DNA from: Caenorhabditis remanei | Lineage: Eukaryota > Nematoda > Chromadorea > Rhabditida > Rhabditidae | DNA: 64,000 nucleotides | Reading direction: 5' to 3' | Assembly (NCBI RefSeq): GCF_010183535.1 | Contig: NC_071328.1 | Location: 14,570,001 to 14,634,000 of the forward strand | Shown here: piece by piece, positions 1 to 12,047 of the stretch | How positions within the stretch are numbered: the first letter of the stretch is position 1 | Layout: each line of letters opens with the position of its first letter | Notes under the pieces: generated by a model | Database searches by the model: none | What the model was told of the DNA's origin: nothing | Seen by the model: the letters and a program-made list of their open reading frames with translations, nothing else | Position numbers and translations under genes: made by a program

Positions 1-1149
1 ATTGATGTGGAAATATGTATTAAAATGAATCCATACAGGCTAAATCGGTTAAAAATCCGTTTTCAACCATAAAATTTTGGTTGAAAACACGGCCCGACTT
101 AAAAAAGGTACCTATTTTTTACCAATTTTTTTGAAATTTTACATTAAAAATTTCAATTTTTTGATGCATAACTAGCTTTTGATTGAATTCTGAAGTATAG
201 TCAAAAATTCGGCATTTTTGGAAAAAAAAACCTATTTTTGACCTAAAAACTCTAATTTTCTTAGTTTTCAACCTAAACTCGCTCCACCCAAAACACTCTA
301 AATTTTGAATCTAAATTCAACTACAATCGCTGAAAAAAGACTGAAAATCACTCAAAAACAAGATTTTCAGCTCGAAAACCCAAGCGCCGCCTCTAAAAAT
401 AACTAAAAGTAACTATAAATCTGACTAGAATCATTATATTTATGGAATCTGCTGAAATTCAATATATACAATTTAAACTTACTGAAAATTTTCTATAATT
501 ACTCAATCTGGTCCCTAATTACCATCTAATTAGTCTCCTATCAGATAGATATTAGGCAACTTGTCAAATCTCATCTAATCCGCCGACAAATAAATGCTAA
601 TTACTCCTAATTACTCTTGATTGAACTCTAATTAGTCTAGAACGAAATTTGCTGTAAATCAGTAGATCAAAGTCTCGAAATTATCGATTTTCATCAAAAA
701 TTTTCGATTTTTGGCTGTAAATGATTGAAAAAAGCCCAATTTTTAGTGAAAATCAATATTTTGTAATCCTTACTTTCCAATTTCTATCCTTAACATGATT
801 TTTATTGAAAAAATCGAATTTTTAGACTAAAAATTGAGTTTTTTGGTGAAAAATCTATTTTTTCAGGGTTTCCCGGTCAAAAATACGGTTTTTTCGCCGA
901 AAATCAAGTTTTCAGTGCCAAAACCAACGTTTTTCATCTTATTTCCTTATCTTTCAGCTCTTATCAATTGAAAAATCGATTTTCCACGTCACAACACACA
1001 ATTTTGGCCTAAAATTGATAAAAAATAGCTCAAAATGCGTGAAATTTTCTGGAGAATCTTATAGAGCCAACATCAATTATCAATTATCGATTTTTTTTCC
1101 GGGGACACGTGATTTTAATATTTTTTTGAAATTTTTTTTCAAAAATTAC
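1..1149. other. AT-rich spacer, no gene recognised
   Basis: Low-complexity AT-rich DNA with many short runs of A and T and no open frame with coding character. It may be an intron of the minus-strand gene whose exon candidates lie immediately to the right. Confidence 0.5.
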
Positions 1150-1366
1150 TTTTTGAGTTTCTTGAGGAGGTTTCACTGCCATTTCCAGCTGACTCGATCC
1201 TTTCTGACGTTGCAAACCGCCCTTTGGTTTCGGTGGACTCGGTGTGAATCGATCGGCCTGGAATTTCAAAAAAAAAGTTTTTTTTGGAAATTTTTTTTCA
1301 AAAAATATTTTTACTTACCTTGACAGGAACCCGCGGACCCAGAGGTTTTTCCGGTGGATGAAACAT
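1150..1366 (-). CDS. partial gene, two proline-rich exon candidates
   Basis: Two minus-strand exon candidates can be joined. The first (1366-1319) begins ATG directly after a TTTTCAG acceptor and ends before GTAAGT; it reads MFHPPEKPLGPRVPVK. The second (1257-1150) follows AATTCCAG and ends before GTAATT; it encodes 36 residues rich in Pro, Lys and Gln (ADRFTPSPPKPKGG, then a QRQKGSSQLEMAV stretch). Lengths of 48 and 108 nt keep one frame, and base composition is clearly less AT-rich than the surroundings. No domain is recognised. The ATG after an acceptor could be a trans-spliced start, or more coding sequence may lie upstream at about 1430-1560, which is also open. Later exons would lie beyond the left edge. 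A second reading frame through both exons is also open, so the product is uncertain. Confidence 0.35.
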
Positions 1367-1619
1367 CTGAAAATGTGAATTTTAAGCCTAATTTCTAGGA
1401 AAAAAAAACGAGAATCTGTCCAGAATCCACTCATCTGATGACCGTCTGAATTCAAATTGTCCGATTGCCGCCGTCGGAGGAGTACGGTGTGCATTTGTCT
1501 GCATGCATCAGATACTACGCGCAATTGCGGACATTGGGAAATTTCATTTTTTGTCGACACGGGGAATCCTATTTTTGGCCGATTTTGAAGATTTTTTATG
1601 GTTTTTTGGGGTTTTTAAG

Positions 1620-2400
1620 GTTAAAATGTTAAGAAAAACGAGTTTTAGGTAGCTAGAATCGTTAAAAAATCAATTTTTAGCCTGGAAGTGTTGATTTTTT
1701 GTATTTTAGTTACTCAAAAGTTGGTGAAATTCATTTTGACCTTTTCTGTGAGGTTTTGATCGTTTTCTGATGATTTTTGAGTTGAAAATTCAAGAAAAAC
1801 GAGTTTTTTAAGGCTGGAAACCTAGAAAAACCGATTTTTCACCCTGAAAATGTTTATTTTCGATTTTTAGTAACACAAAAGTTGGTAAAGTCCATTTTGA
1901 CGTTTTTCGAGGGTTTTTGGGGTCATTAGAGTTAAAATATTGAAAAAATCTGGTTTTGAACTGTTAAAACCATAGAAAAAATCTATTTTTATTCAGAAAA
2001 TGTTGATTTTTTGGTTTTTGACTAGGGAAAGGTGTTTAAAGTTGGTTATGGCGTTTTCTGTGAGTTTTTGATAATTTTCTGATGAGTTTTGACTTGAAAA
2101 GTTTCAGAAAAACGACTTGAAAAGTTGAAAAATACACTTTTAGCCAGAAAAAGCTTATTTTTTGATTTTCAACTAGCGAAAGGTATTTTAAATTGGTTTT
2201 GACGTTTTCTGTGAGTTTCTGATTAATTTCTGATGTTTTATATTTAAAAATTCATGAAAAACGAGCTTTGAGCAGCTGGAAACCTTGAAAGATCAATTTT
2301 TAGCCAAAAAAAAGTGGATTTTTTGGCTTTTGACCAGGAAAACGATTAAAAACTTCATTTTGGTATTTTTCGAGTGTTTTGAAGGTTTGTTGGGTTGTCT
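1620..2400. repeat. degenerate tandem repeat, about 160-bp unit, about 5 copies
   Basis: A block recurs about every 160 bases: GTTGATTTTTTG, then a TTTTGAC(T/C)AG segment, then GACGTTTTCTGTGAGTTT, then a GAAAAACGAG segment. Copies are heavily diverged. No coding potential. Confidence 0.55.
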
Positions 2401-3347
2401 CATTGATCCATTCGAAGAAATTGCTTTTTCCAGGTTTTATGCGATTTTTCCCGTTTTTAAATGATATTTCGCAATACCTTCATTTCAGATTTCATAATAT
2501 TCAGTTGTAGAATCTAATCGCCTTGAATTCGCTTGAGAAAATCATGAAATTCATATTTTTGCATAAAATTGACTCTTTAGGCTGAAAATCACAAAATACA
2601 GCTCAAATTCGTGAATTTTGAGAGCTGAAGTTCAAGTTTTTGGTGTAAAATTCCCATATTTCAGTATTTTCACAGCGAAAACCTGATTTTGATAAGAAAA
2701 AGTCACAAATTACTGCAAAATCATAAATTTTTCACCGCAATTCAATTTTCCGAGTTGAAATTCGAATTTTCTGCTGAAAAACGTGATTTTTAACCGGTTT
2801 TTGAGTCCTAACTCGGAAATCCGGAGATTTTCTTGCATTTTGAAGTGAAAAAATCAAATTTTTGATGTGATGAGCTAAAAACCGACTTTTTGGCTGGAAT
2901 GCAATATTTTTCAGCTAAAAATTGCGATTTTCCATAATTTTCTTTATAAAAATCCAAATTTTACGCCAAAATTCTCTATTTTTTCTCATTTTTTTGCGGT
3001 TTTCGGAAATTCGGATATTTCCTTGCATTTTGAAGTGAAAATATCAAAATTATGATGTTTTCTGACGAAAATTCTCTATTTTTCAGTAACAATTCGCGAT
3101 TTTTGATGAATTTTTATCCGTTTCTTCAAAAATTCCGAGTCTCTAAGCAATTCTACTCAAAAGTCTGAAAATTTCTATTTTTCAATAAAAATTTCCAAAA
3201 AAAAAACCGTTTTATCGAAAATTTCGAGTTCTCCTTCATAAAAATTCAAAGTTTCCGCCAAAAATCTCTATTTTTCCTCATTTTTTCCCATTTTTGATCG
3301 AATTTTCTCTATTTTTTCCATCTTTTCCCCTCAAATCGATATTTCCA
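2401..3347. other. intergenic spacer upstream of eif-3.H
   Basis: AT-rich sequence of short A/T runs. No gene, no recognised promoter element and no repeat clear enough to delimit. Confidence 0.5.
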
Positions 3348-3358
3348 GGGTTCTCAAA
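3336..3358 (+). promoter_or_regulatory. probable trans-splice acceptor of eif-3.H
   Basis: CGATATTTCCAG followed by GGTTCTCAAA and ATG at 3359. A 3' splice site with no matching upstream exon, 11 nt before the start codon, is the usual context for spliced-leader addition in Caenorhabditis. It supports the chosen start. Confidence 0.55.
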
Positions 3359-6300
3359 ATGTCAATGTCAGTGACAATCACGGCTCCAAGTGTGAAACAC
3401 ATTCTTCTCGACTCTCTTGTCGTCATGAAAATTGTCAAACACGTCGATAGTGAACTCCACGCGGGAATTAGTGAGGTTTCTGGAGATGCGTGTGCTGGAG
3501 TACTCACTGGACTCGTATTCCTTGATGATTCTCGTCTTGAAATCACCAATTGCTTCCCAACTGTCAGAAATGAGCCGGTTATCGATGATGATGCTAATGT
3601 ACGTGGAGAATTCATCGAATTTTCAGTGTTTTTCAGGAAAAATAACCAAAAATCGGAGAAATTCAGCGTTTTTCGATGAAAAATGACCAAAAAAATGATT
3701 GAAAATGTGGAATTTCTAGTGTTTCTCAAGAAAAAAGACCACAAATCGGGGCATTTAATTTTTGGGGTACAACAATTTTAGGGTACAACAGGGTACAACT
3801 GATTTTAGGGTACAACTTTCACAATTTTAGGGTACAAAACTGAAAGGGTACAAAAATTTTAGAGCACAACTATTTTGGGGTACAAACTTCTGATAATTTT
3901 AGGGTACAACTGAATACAATTTTAGGGTACAACCAATATAATTTTAGGGTACAACTAATTTTTGTTGCTAGTTATCAAAATTTGGAAATTTCCTTCAAAG
4001 ACTCCACTTCGCGTTTTAGTGCTTCCGGCGGTTCTTTCGTATGGAATCAGTATTTGAAAACCTTTCGTTCGTAGATAGATAATATTTGTCAAAAACTCCC
4101 ATACATCTACACGAGAAATAAAAATCTGCCCATAATCCAAGAGTACATTGAAACAGGGAACATCTATGAAAAAATTGATCATACGGTACAGTAATTCGAA
4201 GAGCTATGATCATGGGCTACATCCATGGGGTTATCATTGGGTACATCGACTCAGAATTTTCATAACATTTTAGAAGTCTCAGAGTTTTCATTAATATTTG
4301 AGAAAAGTTTTACAGAGTTCAAGGAGCATGTAACTGCTTTTTCAGAGGGATGAAATAATACGGTTTTTAAAGATGATGTTAGAGTCAATTATAGAAACTC
4401 CAATATGAGTATCTAGCAAATGGTTGTTTGAATAGTTTTTATGTTATATCATCCTTCCCAAAACATCAATAATATACTTCTTGAACTCCGTCTGTAAATC
4501 TTTTCTCAAAAATTTATGAAAACTCTGTGACTTCTAAAATTTCATGAAAATTCTGACTTGATGTACGCTATGATAACTCTTTGGCTGTACCCCATGATCA
4601 AAGCTCCTTCATCTAACTTATAATTCACTGTAGTCTCTGATTCTATATACCATAGGATCAAAATTTTCAGGAAATCTCAAAATTTTGATAACTAGCAACA
4701 AAAATTAGTTGTACCCTAAAATTATATTGGTTGTACCCTAAAATTGTATTCAGTTGTACCCTAAAATTATCAGAAGTTTGTACCCCAAAATAGTTGTGCC
4801 CTAAAATTGTTGTACCCTTTCAGTTTTGTACCCTAAAATTATGAAAGTTGTACCCTAAAATGACGAAAGTTGTACCCTAAAATCAGTTGTACCCTGTTGT
4901 ACCCTAAAATTGTTGTACCCCAAAAATTAAATGCCAAAAATGGGAGAATTTTCAGCGTTTTTTCAAGGAAAAATTATTTAAAAATCTGGAATTTTCAGTG
5001 TTTTTTGCTGAAAAATGACCGAAAATTGGAGAATTTCAGCGTTTTTCGATGAAAATTATTTAAAAAATCTGCAATTTTCAGTGTTTTTTGCTGAAAAATG
5101 ATTTAAAATCTGAAATTTTCAGTGTTTCTCACAGAAATATGACCGAAAATTGGAGAATTTCAGCGTTTTTTGCTGAAAATCAATTAAAAGTCGGAGAATT
5201 TCAACGTTTTAAATTCGGCTGAAAATTGACTCAAAACACAGCTCCATGACCAATTTCAACTCAAAATTGTCAATTTTAAGAGCTGAAATGCAGGGTTTTG
5301 TTCTAAAATTCTCATCTTTCAGTATTTCCATAGCGAAAACTGTTTTTGGATATGAAAAGTCACAAATTACAGCATTCTGAGCTCTAAATCTCGTAATTTG
5401 CCACCGAAATTCAATTTCCCGAGGTGAAATTCGACTCGAAAACATGATTTTCTGCCAAAAAGTCGAATTTTAGCTCGGAAAATCGAATTGCGGTGGCAAA
5501 TTTACAGATTTCTCTCGTGAAAATTGGTTCTAATTCTGTAATTTGGTGATTTTTCATATACAAATTTAGTTTTCGCTATGGAAATACTGAAATATGAGAA
5601 TTTTAGAACAAAACCCTGCATTTCAGCTTTTAAAATTGGCGATTTTGAGCTGAAATTGGTCATGGAGCTGTGTTTTGAGCCAATTTTCAGCCGATTTTAA
5701 AACGCTGAAATTCTCCGACTTTTAATTGATTTTCATTGAAAAACGCTGAAATTCTCCAATTTTTGGTCATTTTTCTTGAGAAACACTGAAAATTTCAGAT
5801 TTTTTAAATAATTTTTCATCGAAAAACGCTGAAATTCTCCGATTTTTGGTCTTTTTTCTTGAGAAACACTGGAAATTCCACATTTTCAATCATTTTTTTG
5901 GTCATTTTTCATCGAAAAACGCTGAATTTCTCCAATTTTAGATCATTTTTCCTTGAAAAAACACTAAAGTTCTCCGATTGAGCATCCGATTTACAACCTA
6001 AAGAGCCAATAAATGACATTTTACCTCTGAAAAACTGAAAATCAGTGATTTCTCCTCTAAAACCTTCAATTTTTCCAGGCGGCCGCTCAGTACGAAGAGC
6101 AAAAGCAACAAGAGATGCTCGATATGCTCCGCAAGTTCCGCACGATGAATATCGACTACGAAATCGTCGGATTCTATCAGTCTCATCAGTTTGGAGCCGG
6201 TTTCTCGCATGTAAGTGGGCGTTTTAGGCTGGAAAATTGGATTTTTCACGAATTTTTAACTCAAAAATTGAATTTTTCTAGTTTGTTTTTTTCACCCAAA

Positions 6301-9300
6301 AAATACATTTTTTCGAGCTTTTTTGCTCAAAAATTTCCGATTTTTCACTAAAACCAAGGCTGTCGCACGGCCGGCCGCGAGAAGAAAAAAATGAAAAAGC
6401 CGCGGCCGGCCGCGGCTTTTTTTTTTCAAAGTTGCAAAACTTTGTCGTTTTCGAAAAAAGTTTTGCTGGTTTTTTGTTTTCTGGTACAAATCTGACAACC
6501 AGGGTTCGACCCCCCCCCCCCCTCGTGGCAAAAGTTGTTTGTTTTTTGTTTTTGACATTTTGGTACCAATCTGACAACCGGGGTTCGATCCCCACTGGTG
6601 TCAAAACTTTTTTGTTTTTTGTTTCTGACATTTTGGTACCAATCTGACAATCATGGTTCAACCCCACTGGTGTCAAAGCTGTTTTTCATTTCATTTTTGG
6701 TTTTTGGTAAAAATCTGAAGACCAAAGTTGCCTTTTCGGAGAAGGACTGTTCTGAAAAAAAAAACACTTGTAATCTAACTAAAAATGTTTTTTTGTTTTG
6801 AAATGGTTTCAGAATGGTACCAAAAAGCAAGAAATGAAATGAAAAAAGGTTTGACACCGGAGGAGTCGAACCCTGGTGATCAGATTGTTACCAAAAAGTC
6901 AAAAACAAAAAACAAAAAAGTTTTGGCACGAGTGGGGATCGAACCCCGGTTGTCAGATTGGTACCAAAAAGTCAAAAGCATATCAAGTCATGTTTTCAGT
7001 TGATATGCTAGAAAGCCGCGGCCGGCCGAGGCCGAGGCCGCGGCTTTTTTGAGATTTTTAAGAAAAAGCCGCGGCCCTTCACGGCCGGCCGCGATTTTCA
7101 ACAGCCTTGACTAAAACTGAAATTTTCAGTAGTTTTTTGAATTATTCAGCTGTAAAAATCCGAATTTGGCGATTTTCAGCGAATTTATCATTCAGTGCTG
7201 AAAATTATCGAAAATCAAAAAATTTCACTGAAAAATTGATTTTTTCGAGATTTTTGCTCAATTTTTCCCTTTAAAACTCAATTTCTAGGACCTCGTCGAG
7301 TCAATGTTCGACTACCAAGCTATGGGACCGGAGAATGTCGTTTTGATCTACGGTAAATCGATTTCTGAAAATTTCGGACTGATAATCTGAAAATCCAAAT
7401 TTCAGACCCAATCAAGACTCGTCAGGGACAACTTTCTCTCCGCGCTTGGCGTCTCTCCACCGCCGCTCTTGATCTCGCCTCCAAAAATGATTGGAGACCA
7501 GAGCTGTGAGTTTGGAGGCGGAGAAATGGCGTTTCAAATGTGAAAATGCTGAAAATGTCGGCTGAAATTGGCTGAAAATGCTGAAAATTTGAGTGAAATC
7601 GGCTGTAAACGGTTGAAAATTTCGGTTGAAATCGGCTGAAAATGCTGAAAATTTGAGTGAAATCGGCTGTAAACGACTGAAAGGATAGCTAAAATCGGCT
7701 GAAAGTGCTGAAATTTCTGCTGAAATCAGCTGAAAATATCCAATAAAACTAACCGAGAAGCTATTTCAGTGCTGAAAATGACGCCGCGAAGATCAATTTA
7801 AATCACTTTCGGCTATAAAAATGCAATTTGTTTGAAAGATCGCTGGTCTAGAAACCCAAAACTCGGCCAGCACTAACTACGAGCATTTCCTGGCTGAAAA
7901 TTTGCGATTTCTGAGCATTTTTTGAAACATATTCCCAAATTTCCGAAATTCCCTTTAAAGGTGGACAAAACTATTCTCAAATTTCGGATTTTTTAATAAA
8001 TCGATTCAAGTAGCCAAAGAATGTCTGAAAATCCGTTTGAAGGGAGTTATGAAGCCTGAAAGTGCCAAAAATCGTTCATTGTCGTTCACTTTTTCAGTTC
8101 CCTGTCAAAGATCGTTTTCGACGTAGGAAATTGCGATTTGAAGCACCAAAACATGTCAAAAATGACAGATTCTGAGCTAAATTGCTGTTTTTCCATTCAG
8201 GATGACTATTCGGGATGGAAAAAACAGTAATTTAGCTCAAAATCATTCATTTTTGACACATTTTTGGGCTTCAAATTGCAATTTTCTACGTCAAAAACGA
8301 TTTTTGACAGAGAACTGAAAAATTGCACGACAGGGAACGATTTTTGGCACTTTGAGGCCTCATAAATCGCTTTAAACGGATTTTCTCTTCTCCCCGGCTT
8401 CCTGGATCAATTTATTTCAAAAATCCTAAGTTTTTGAATAGTGGGAACATGTTTCAAAAAGTGTTGGAAATTCATAAGATTATGCTCAGAAATCGCAAAT
8501 TTTCAGCCAGAAAATGCTCGTAGTTAGTGCTGGCCGAGTTTTGGGTTTCTAGGCCAGCGGTCTTTCAAACAAATGTCATTTTTATAGCCGAAAGTGATTA
8601 AATTTGTTCTTCGCGGCGCCATTTTCAGCACTGAAATGGCTCATTAGACATTCTCAGCCGATTTCAGCTAAATTAACTCATTTTTTCTAAATTTTCAGCG
8701 TCAAAGCAGCCGGTTTGACCTACCAAAACATGTTCGAGGAGCTTCCAATTATCATCAAATCCTCGTATCTTAACAACGTCCTGATGTCTGAATTGGCTCT
8801 GTCGAAATCGTATTCATCTGAGAAATACTCGACGAGACACTTTGATTTGGGATCAAAGAAGTCCTTGGAGAAGTCCGTCCGCGCCATGATGGCCAACGTC
8901 GATGAGTTGAATAAATCGATTCAATCGCTGACGAAATACACCATCGACAAGCAGAGACACGACAATATGGTGTTCAGTATGACACAGAAGAGAGTAAGTT
9001 TCGAGGAATACGGAGTTTTGATCGAAAAGTTGTGGTTTTTTAGGATCCGATTACTGTAGTTTTGATTCTAAGTTCCTAATTTTAGGATCCGACTACAGTA
9101 GTTTTGATCCTAGGATCACAATTTTTGTATCCGATTACTGTAGTTTTGATCCTAAGTTCCTAATTTTAGGATCCGACTACAGTAGTTTTGATCCTAGGAT
9201 CTGAATTTTAGGATCCGACTACAGTAGTTTTGGTCATAGGATCTGAATTTTAGGATCCGATTACTGTAGTTTTGATCCTAGGATCTAAATTTTAGGATCC

Positions 9301-11897
9301 GACTACAGTAGTTTTGATCCTAGGATCTGAATTTTAGGATCCGGCTACTGTAGTTTTGATCCTCGGATCTAAATTTTAGGATCCGATTACTGTAGTTTTG
9401 ATCCTAGGATCACAATTTTTGTATCCGATTACTGTAGTTTTGATCCTAAGTTCCTAATTTTAGGATCCGACTACAGTAGTTTTGATCCTAGGATCTGAAT
9501 TTTAGGATCCGACTACAGTAGTTTTGGTCATAGGATCTGAATTTTAGGATCCGATTACTGTAGTTTTGATCCTAGGATCACAATTTTTGTATCCGATTAC
9601 TGTAGTTTTGATCCTCGGATCTAAATTTTAGGATCCGATTACTGTAGTTTTGATCCTAGGATTACAATTTTTGTATCCGATTACTGTAGTTTTGATCCTA
9701 AGTTCCTAATTTTAGGATCCGACTACAGTAGTTTTGATCCTAGGATCTGAATTTTAGGATCCGACTACAGTAGTTTTGGTCATAGGATCTGAATTTTAGG
9801 ATCCGATTACTGTAGTTTTGATCCTAGGATCTAAATTTTAGGATCCGACTACAGTAGTTTTGATCCTAGGATCTGAATTTTAGGATCCGGCTACTGTAGT
9901 TTTGATCCTCGGATCTATATTTTAGGATCCGATTACTGTAGTTTTGATCCTAGGATCACAATTTTTGTATCCGATTACTGTAGTTTTGATCCTAAGTTCC
10001 TAATTTTAGGATCCGACTACAGTAGTTTTGATCCTAGGATCTGAATTTTAGGATCCGACTACAGTAGTTTTGGTCATAGGATCTGAATTTTAGGATCCGA
10101 TTACTGTAGTTTTGATCCTAGGATCTAAATTTTAGGATCCGACTACAGTAGTTTTGATCCTAGGATCTGAATTTTAGGATCCGGCTACTGTAGTTTTGAT
10201 CCTCGGATCTAAATTTTAGGATCCGATTACTGTAGTTTTGATCCTAGGATCACAATTTTTGTATCCGATTACTGTAGTTTTGATCCTAAGTTCCTAATTT
10301 TAGGATCCGACTACAGTAGTTTTGATCCTAGGATCTGAATTTTGGATCCGATTACTGTAGTTTTGATCCTAGGATCTAAATTTTAGGATCCGACTACAGT
10401 AGTTTTGATCCTAGGATCTGAATTTTAGGATCCGGCTACTGTAGTTTTGATCCTCGGATCTAAATTTTAGGATCCGATTACTGTAGTTTTGATCCTAGGA
10501 TCACAATTTTTGTATCCGATTACTGTAGTTTTGATCCTAAGTTCCTAATTTTAGGATCCGACTACAGTAGTTTTGATCCTAGCATCTGAATTTTAGGATC
10601 CGACTACAGTAGTTTTGGTCATAGGATCTGAATTTTAGGATCCGATTACTGTAGTTTTGATCCTAGGATCTAAATTTTAGGATCCGGCTACTGTAGTTTT
10701 GATCCTCGGATCTAAATTTTAGGATCCGATTACTGTAGTTTTGATCCTAGGATTACAATTTTTGTATCCGATTACTGTAGTTTTGATCCTAAGTTCCTAA
10801 TTTTAGGATCCGACTACAGTAGTTTTGATCCTAGGATCTGAATTTTAGGATCCGATTACTGTAGTTTTGATCCTAGGATCTAAATTTTAGGATCCGACTA
10901 CAGTAGTTTTGATCCTAGGATCTGAATTTTAGGATCCGGCTACTGTAGTTTTGATCCTCGGATCTAAATTTTAGGATCCGATTACTGTAGTTTTGATCCT
11001 AGGATCACAATTTTTGTATCCGATTACTGTAGTTTTGATCCTAAGTTCCTAATTTTAGGATCCGACTACAGTAGTTTTGATCCTAGGATCTGAATTTTAG
11101 GATCCGGCTACGGTAGTTTTGAAACTCAGGGATCCTAATTCTAGGATCCGTATATTGGTTTTCCTCTGGAAAATGCTAAAATCGGGCTTCTCGACATTTT
11201 TAATCTGCAAAACTGTAGTTTTCCTTGGTTTTTTTTTAAAACTTTTCTAGCTGAAAATCTGGGTTTTTGAGGCTTTTGATATATAAATTGAGTTTTCAAA
11301 CTGAAAGCTCGAAAAATGCGGATTTTTATCGATAAATTCCGTTTTTGATCAAAACTACCGTAGTCCGATCCTAAAATTTGGATCCAGGCATCAAAACTAC
11401 AGTAGTCAGATCATAAAACTTTGATCCTAGGATCAAAACTACAGTAGTCGGATCCTGAAATTTGTGGTCCTAGGATCAAAACTACCGTAGTCGGATCCTA
11501 AAATTGAGATCCTAGGATCAAAACTACCATAGCCGGATCCTGAAATTTGTGATCCTAGGATCAAAAAGAAGCAGTATTTTGATCCTACAGTACTCCCTTT
11601 CTATATTTTCTACCTCAACTCATTTTTCAGCAACAAGAGAACGAGGCTCGTGCAGCACGCGGTGATCCACCACTCCCAATGGACGATATCAAGAGACAAA
11701 AGGCTCCACAACTGCAGACTCGAAACGGTCTTCTCGACGAACTTCTCGCCAGTTTCGACACGAATGCTCTCGCCGACTTCTCGAAGACCGTCACCAGTGA
11801 GAACATCACGAAATTGTTCATTGCTGAAGCGGTCGCCGAGGAGAAAGTCCAAGGATCTAAGGACAGAACGTTGAGCTCTGTCTCCTCTACTCGTTAA
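3359..11897 (+). CDS. eif-3.H: eukaryotic translation initiation factor 3 subunit H
   Basis: Subunit h of the eIF3 complex, which binds the 40S ribosomal subunit in the cytoplasm and promotes initiation. Six coding exons are read: 3359-3598, 6079-6210, 7289-7352, 7406-7505, 8699-8993 and 11631-11897. All junctions are GT-AG with matching phase and join to 365 codons, the length expected of a nematode eIF3h. The MPN domain fills the first half: LDSLVVMKIVKH and CAGVLTGLVF near the N terminus, then GFYQSHQFGAGFSH at about residues 111-124. The canonical JAMM zinc ligands (HxH plus a downstream Asp) are not kept in that segment, so this is an MPN-minus, non-peptidase subunit as is normal for eIF3h. 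The C-terminal half is helical and charged. Introns 1 (2.5 kb) and 5 (2.6 kb) are filled by repeats but exon sequence is undisturbed. The start at 3359 is preferred because the acceptor lies 11 nt upstream; a second Met follows two codons later. Confidence 0.93.
3630..5962. mobile_element. large foldback (palindrome) in eif-3.H intron 1
   Basis: The left arm (3630-3749 plus about 4936-5440) is the reverse complement of the right arm (about 5455-5962), with the turn near 5447. Arms are rich in AAAACGCTGAAATTCTCC and its complement, and include a shared stretch around AAAACCCTGCATTTCAGC. The left arm is split by the 1.19-kb element at 3750-4935; joining the two halves restores continuous pairing. 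No coding sequence. Confidence 0.8.
3750..4935. mobile_element. non-autonomous palindromic DNA element nested in the foldback
   Basis: Ends are exact inverted repeats, GGCATTTAATTTTTGGGG at the left and its complement at the right. Each arm (about 200 bp) is a run of diverged units of GGGTACAACT plus ATTTTAG. The inner parts also pair (TTTTTGTTGCTAGTTATC near 3960 and its complement near 4690). The flanks ACAAATCGG and AAAAATGGG look like a diverged target-site duplication. No transposase frame. Confidence 0.78.
6355..7109. mobile_element. hAT-like MITE with GC-rich inner ends
   Basis: Termini CAAGGCTGT and ACAGCCTTG are flanked on both sides by the 8-bp direct repeat ACTAAAAC (6347-6354 and 7110-7117). 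An 8-bp target duplication and CAAGG-type ends are characteristic of hAT elements. Just inside lie GC-rich palindromic blocks containing CGGCCGGCCG. The interior carries tandem tRNA-like units. No transposase is present. It sits in eif-3.H intron 2. Confidence 0.82.
6480..6970. repeat. tandem tRNA-like units inside the 6.4-7.1 kb MITE
   Basis: A roughly 60-80 bp unit reading GGTACCAATCTGACAACC then GGGGTTCGATCCCCACTGG recurs three times on the plus strand (near 6490, 6570, 6645) and twice inverted (near 6850, 6930). The core is a B-box (GGTTCGATCC) in a T-arm-like hairpin. No A-box or full cloverleaf is seen, so these are tRNA-derived fragments rather than genes. Confidence 0.6.
7757..8641. 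mobile_element. palindromic element in eif-3.H intron 4
   Basis: The first 190 bp (TTTCAGTGCTGAAAATG, CGCCGCGAAG, CGGCCAGCACTAACTACGAG) reappear as reverse complement at 8480-8641. Inner segments around 8050-8165 and 8220-8370 also pair, so almost the whole 0.9 kb can fold back on itself. No clear target duplication and no coding sequence. Confidence 0.75.
9030..11135. repeat. 2.1-kb minisatellite in eif-3.H intron 5
   Basis: About 50 head-to-tail copies of a roughly 40-42 bp unit: GGATCCGA(T/C)TAC, then a TGTAG or AGTAG core, then TTTTGATCCTAGGATC and (T/A)(G/A)AATTTTA. Units alternate between TTACTGTAGT and CTACAGTAGT types and form higher-order blocks of several units, for example the TTTTTGTATCCGATTACTG variant recurring every 250-300 bp. 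Confidence 0.95.
11345..11575. repeat. inverted outlying copies of the minisatellite
   Basis: Five to six copies of the same unit in reverse orientation (GGATCAAAACTACAGTAG and variants), separated from the main array by about 210 bp of unique sequence. An intron transcript could therefore form long double-stranded stems. Confidence 0.85.
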
Positions 11898-12047
11898 TTT
11901 CTTTTTCCCTGATTTATCGACCTTTTTCTCGTATTTTTTGGTGTTTTTCTCTAACTTTTACTCCATTTTTTCTGTTTTTTTCTACCCGGAAATTGATTTT
12001 TCGATTAATTTGTGACCAGAAATTCAAATTTTAAGGGTTAGAATTTG

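Noticed and set aside
6278..6676. 132-codon minus-strand frame over the GC-rich MITE
   Set aside because: It runs through B-box repeats and the GC palindrome; overlapping frames on both strands show the same repeated words.
9030..11135. CRISPR-like array of direct repeats
   Set aside because: The units are contiguous minisatellite copies without unique spacers, inside an intron of a nematode gene.
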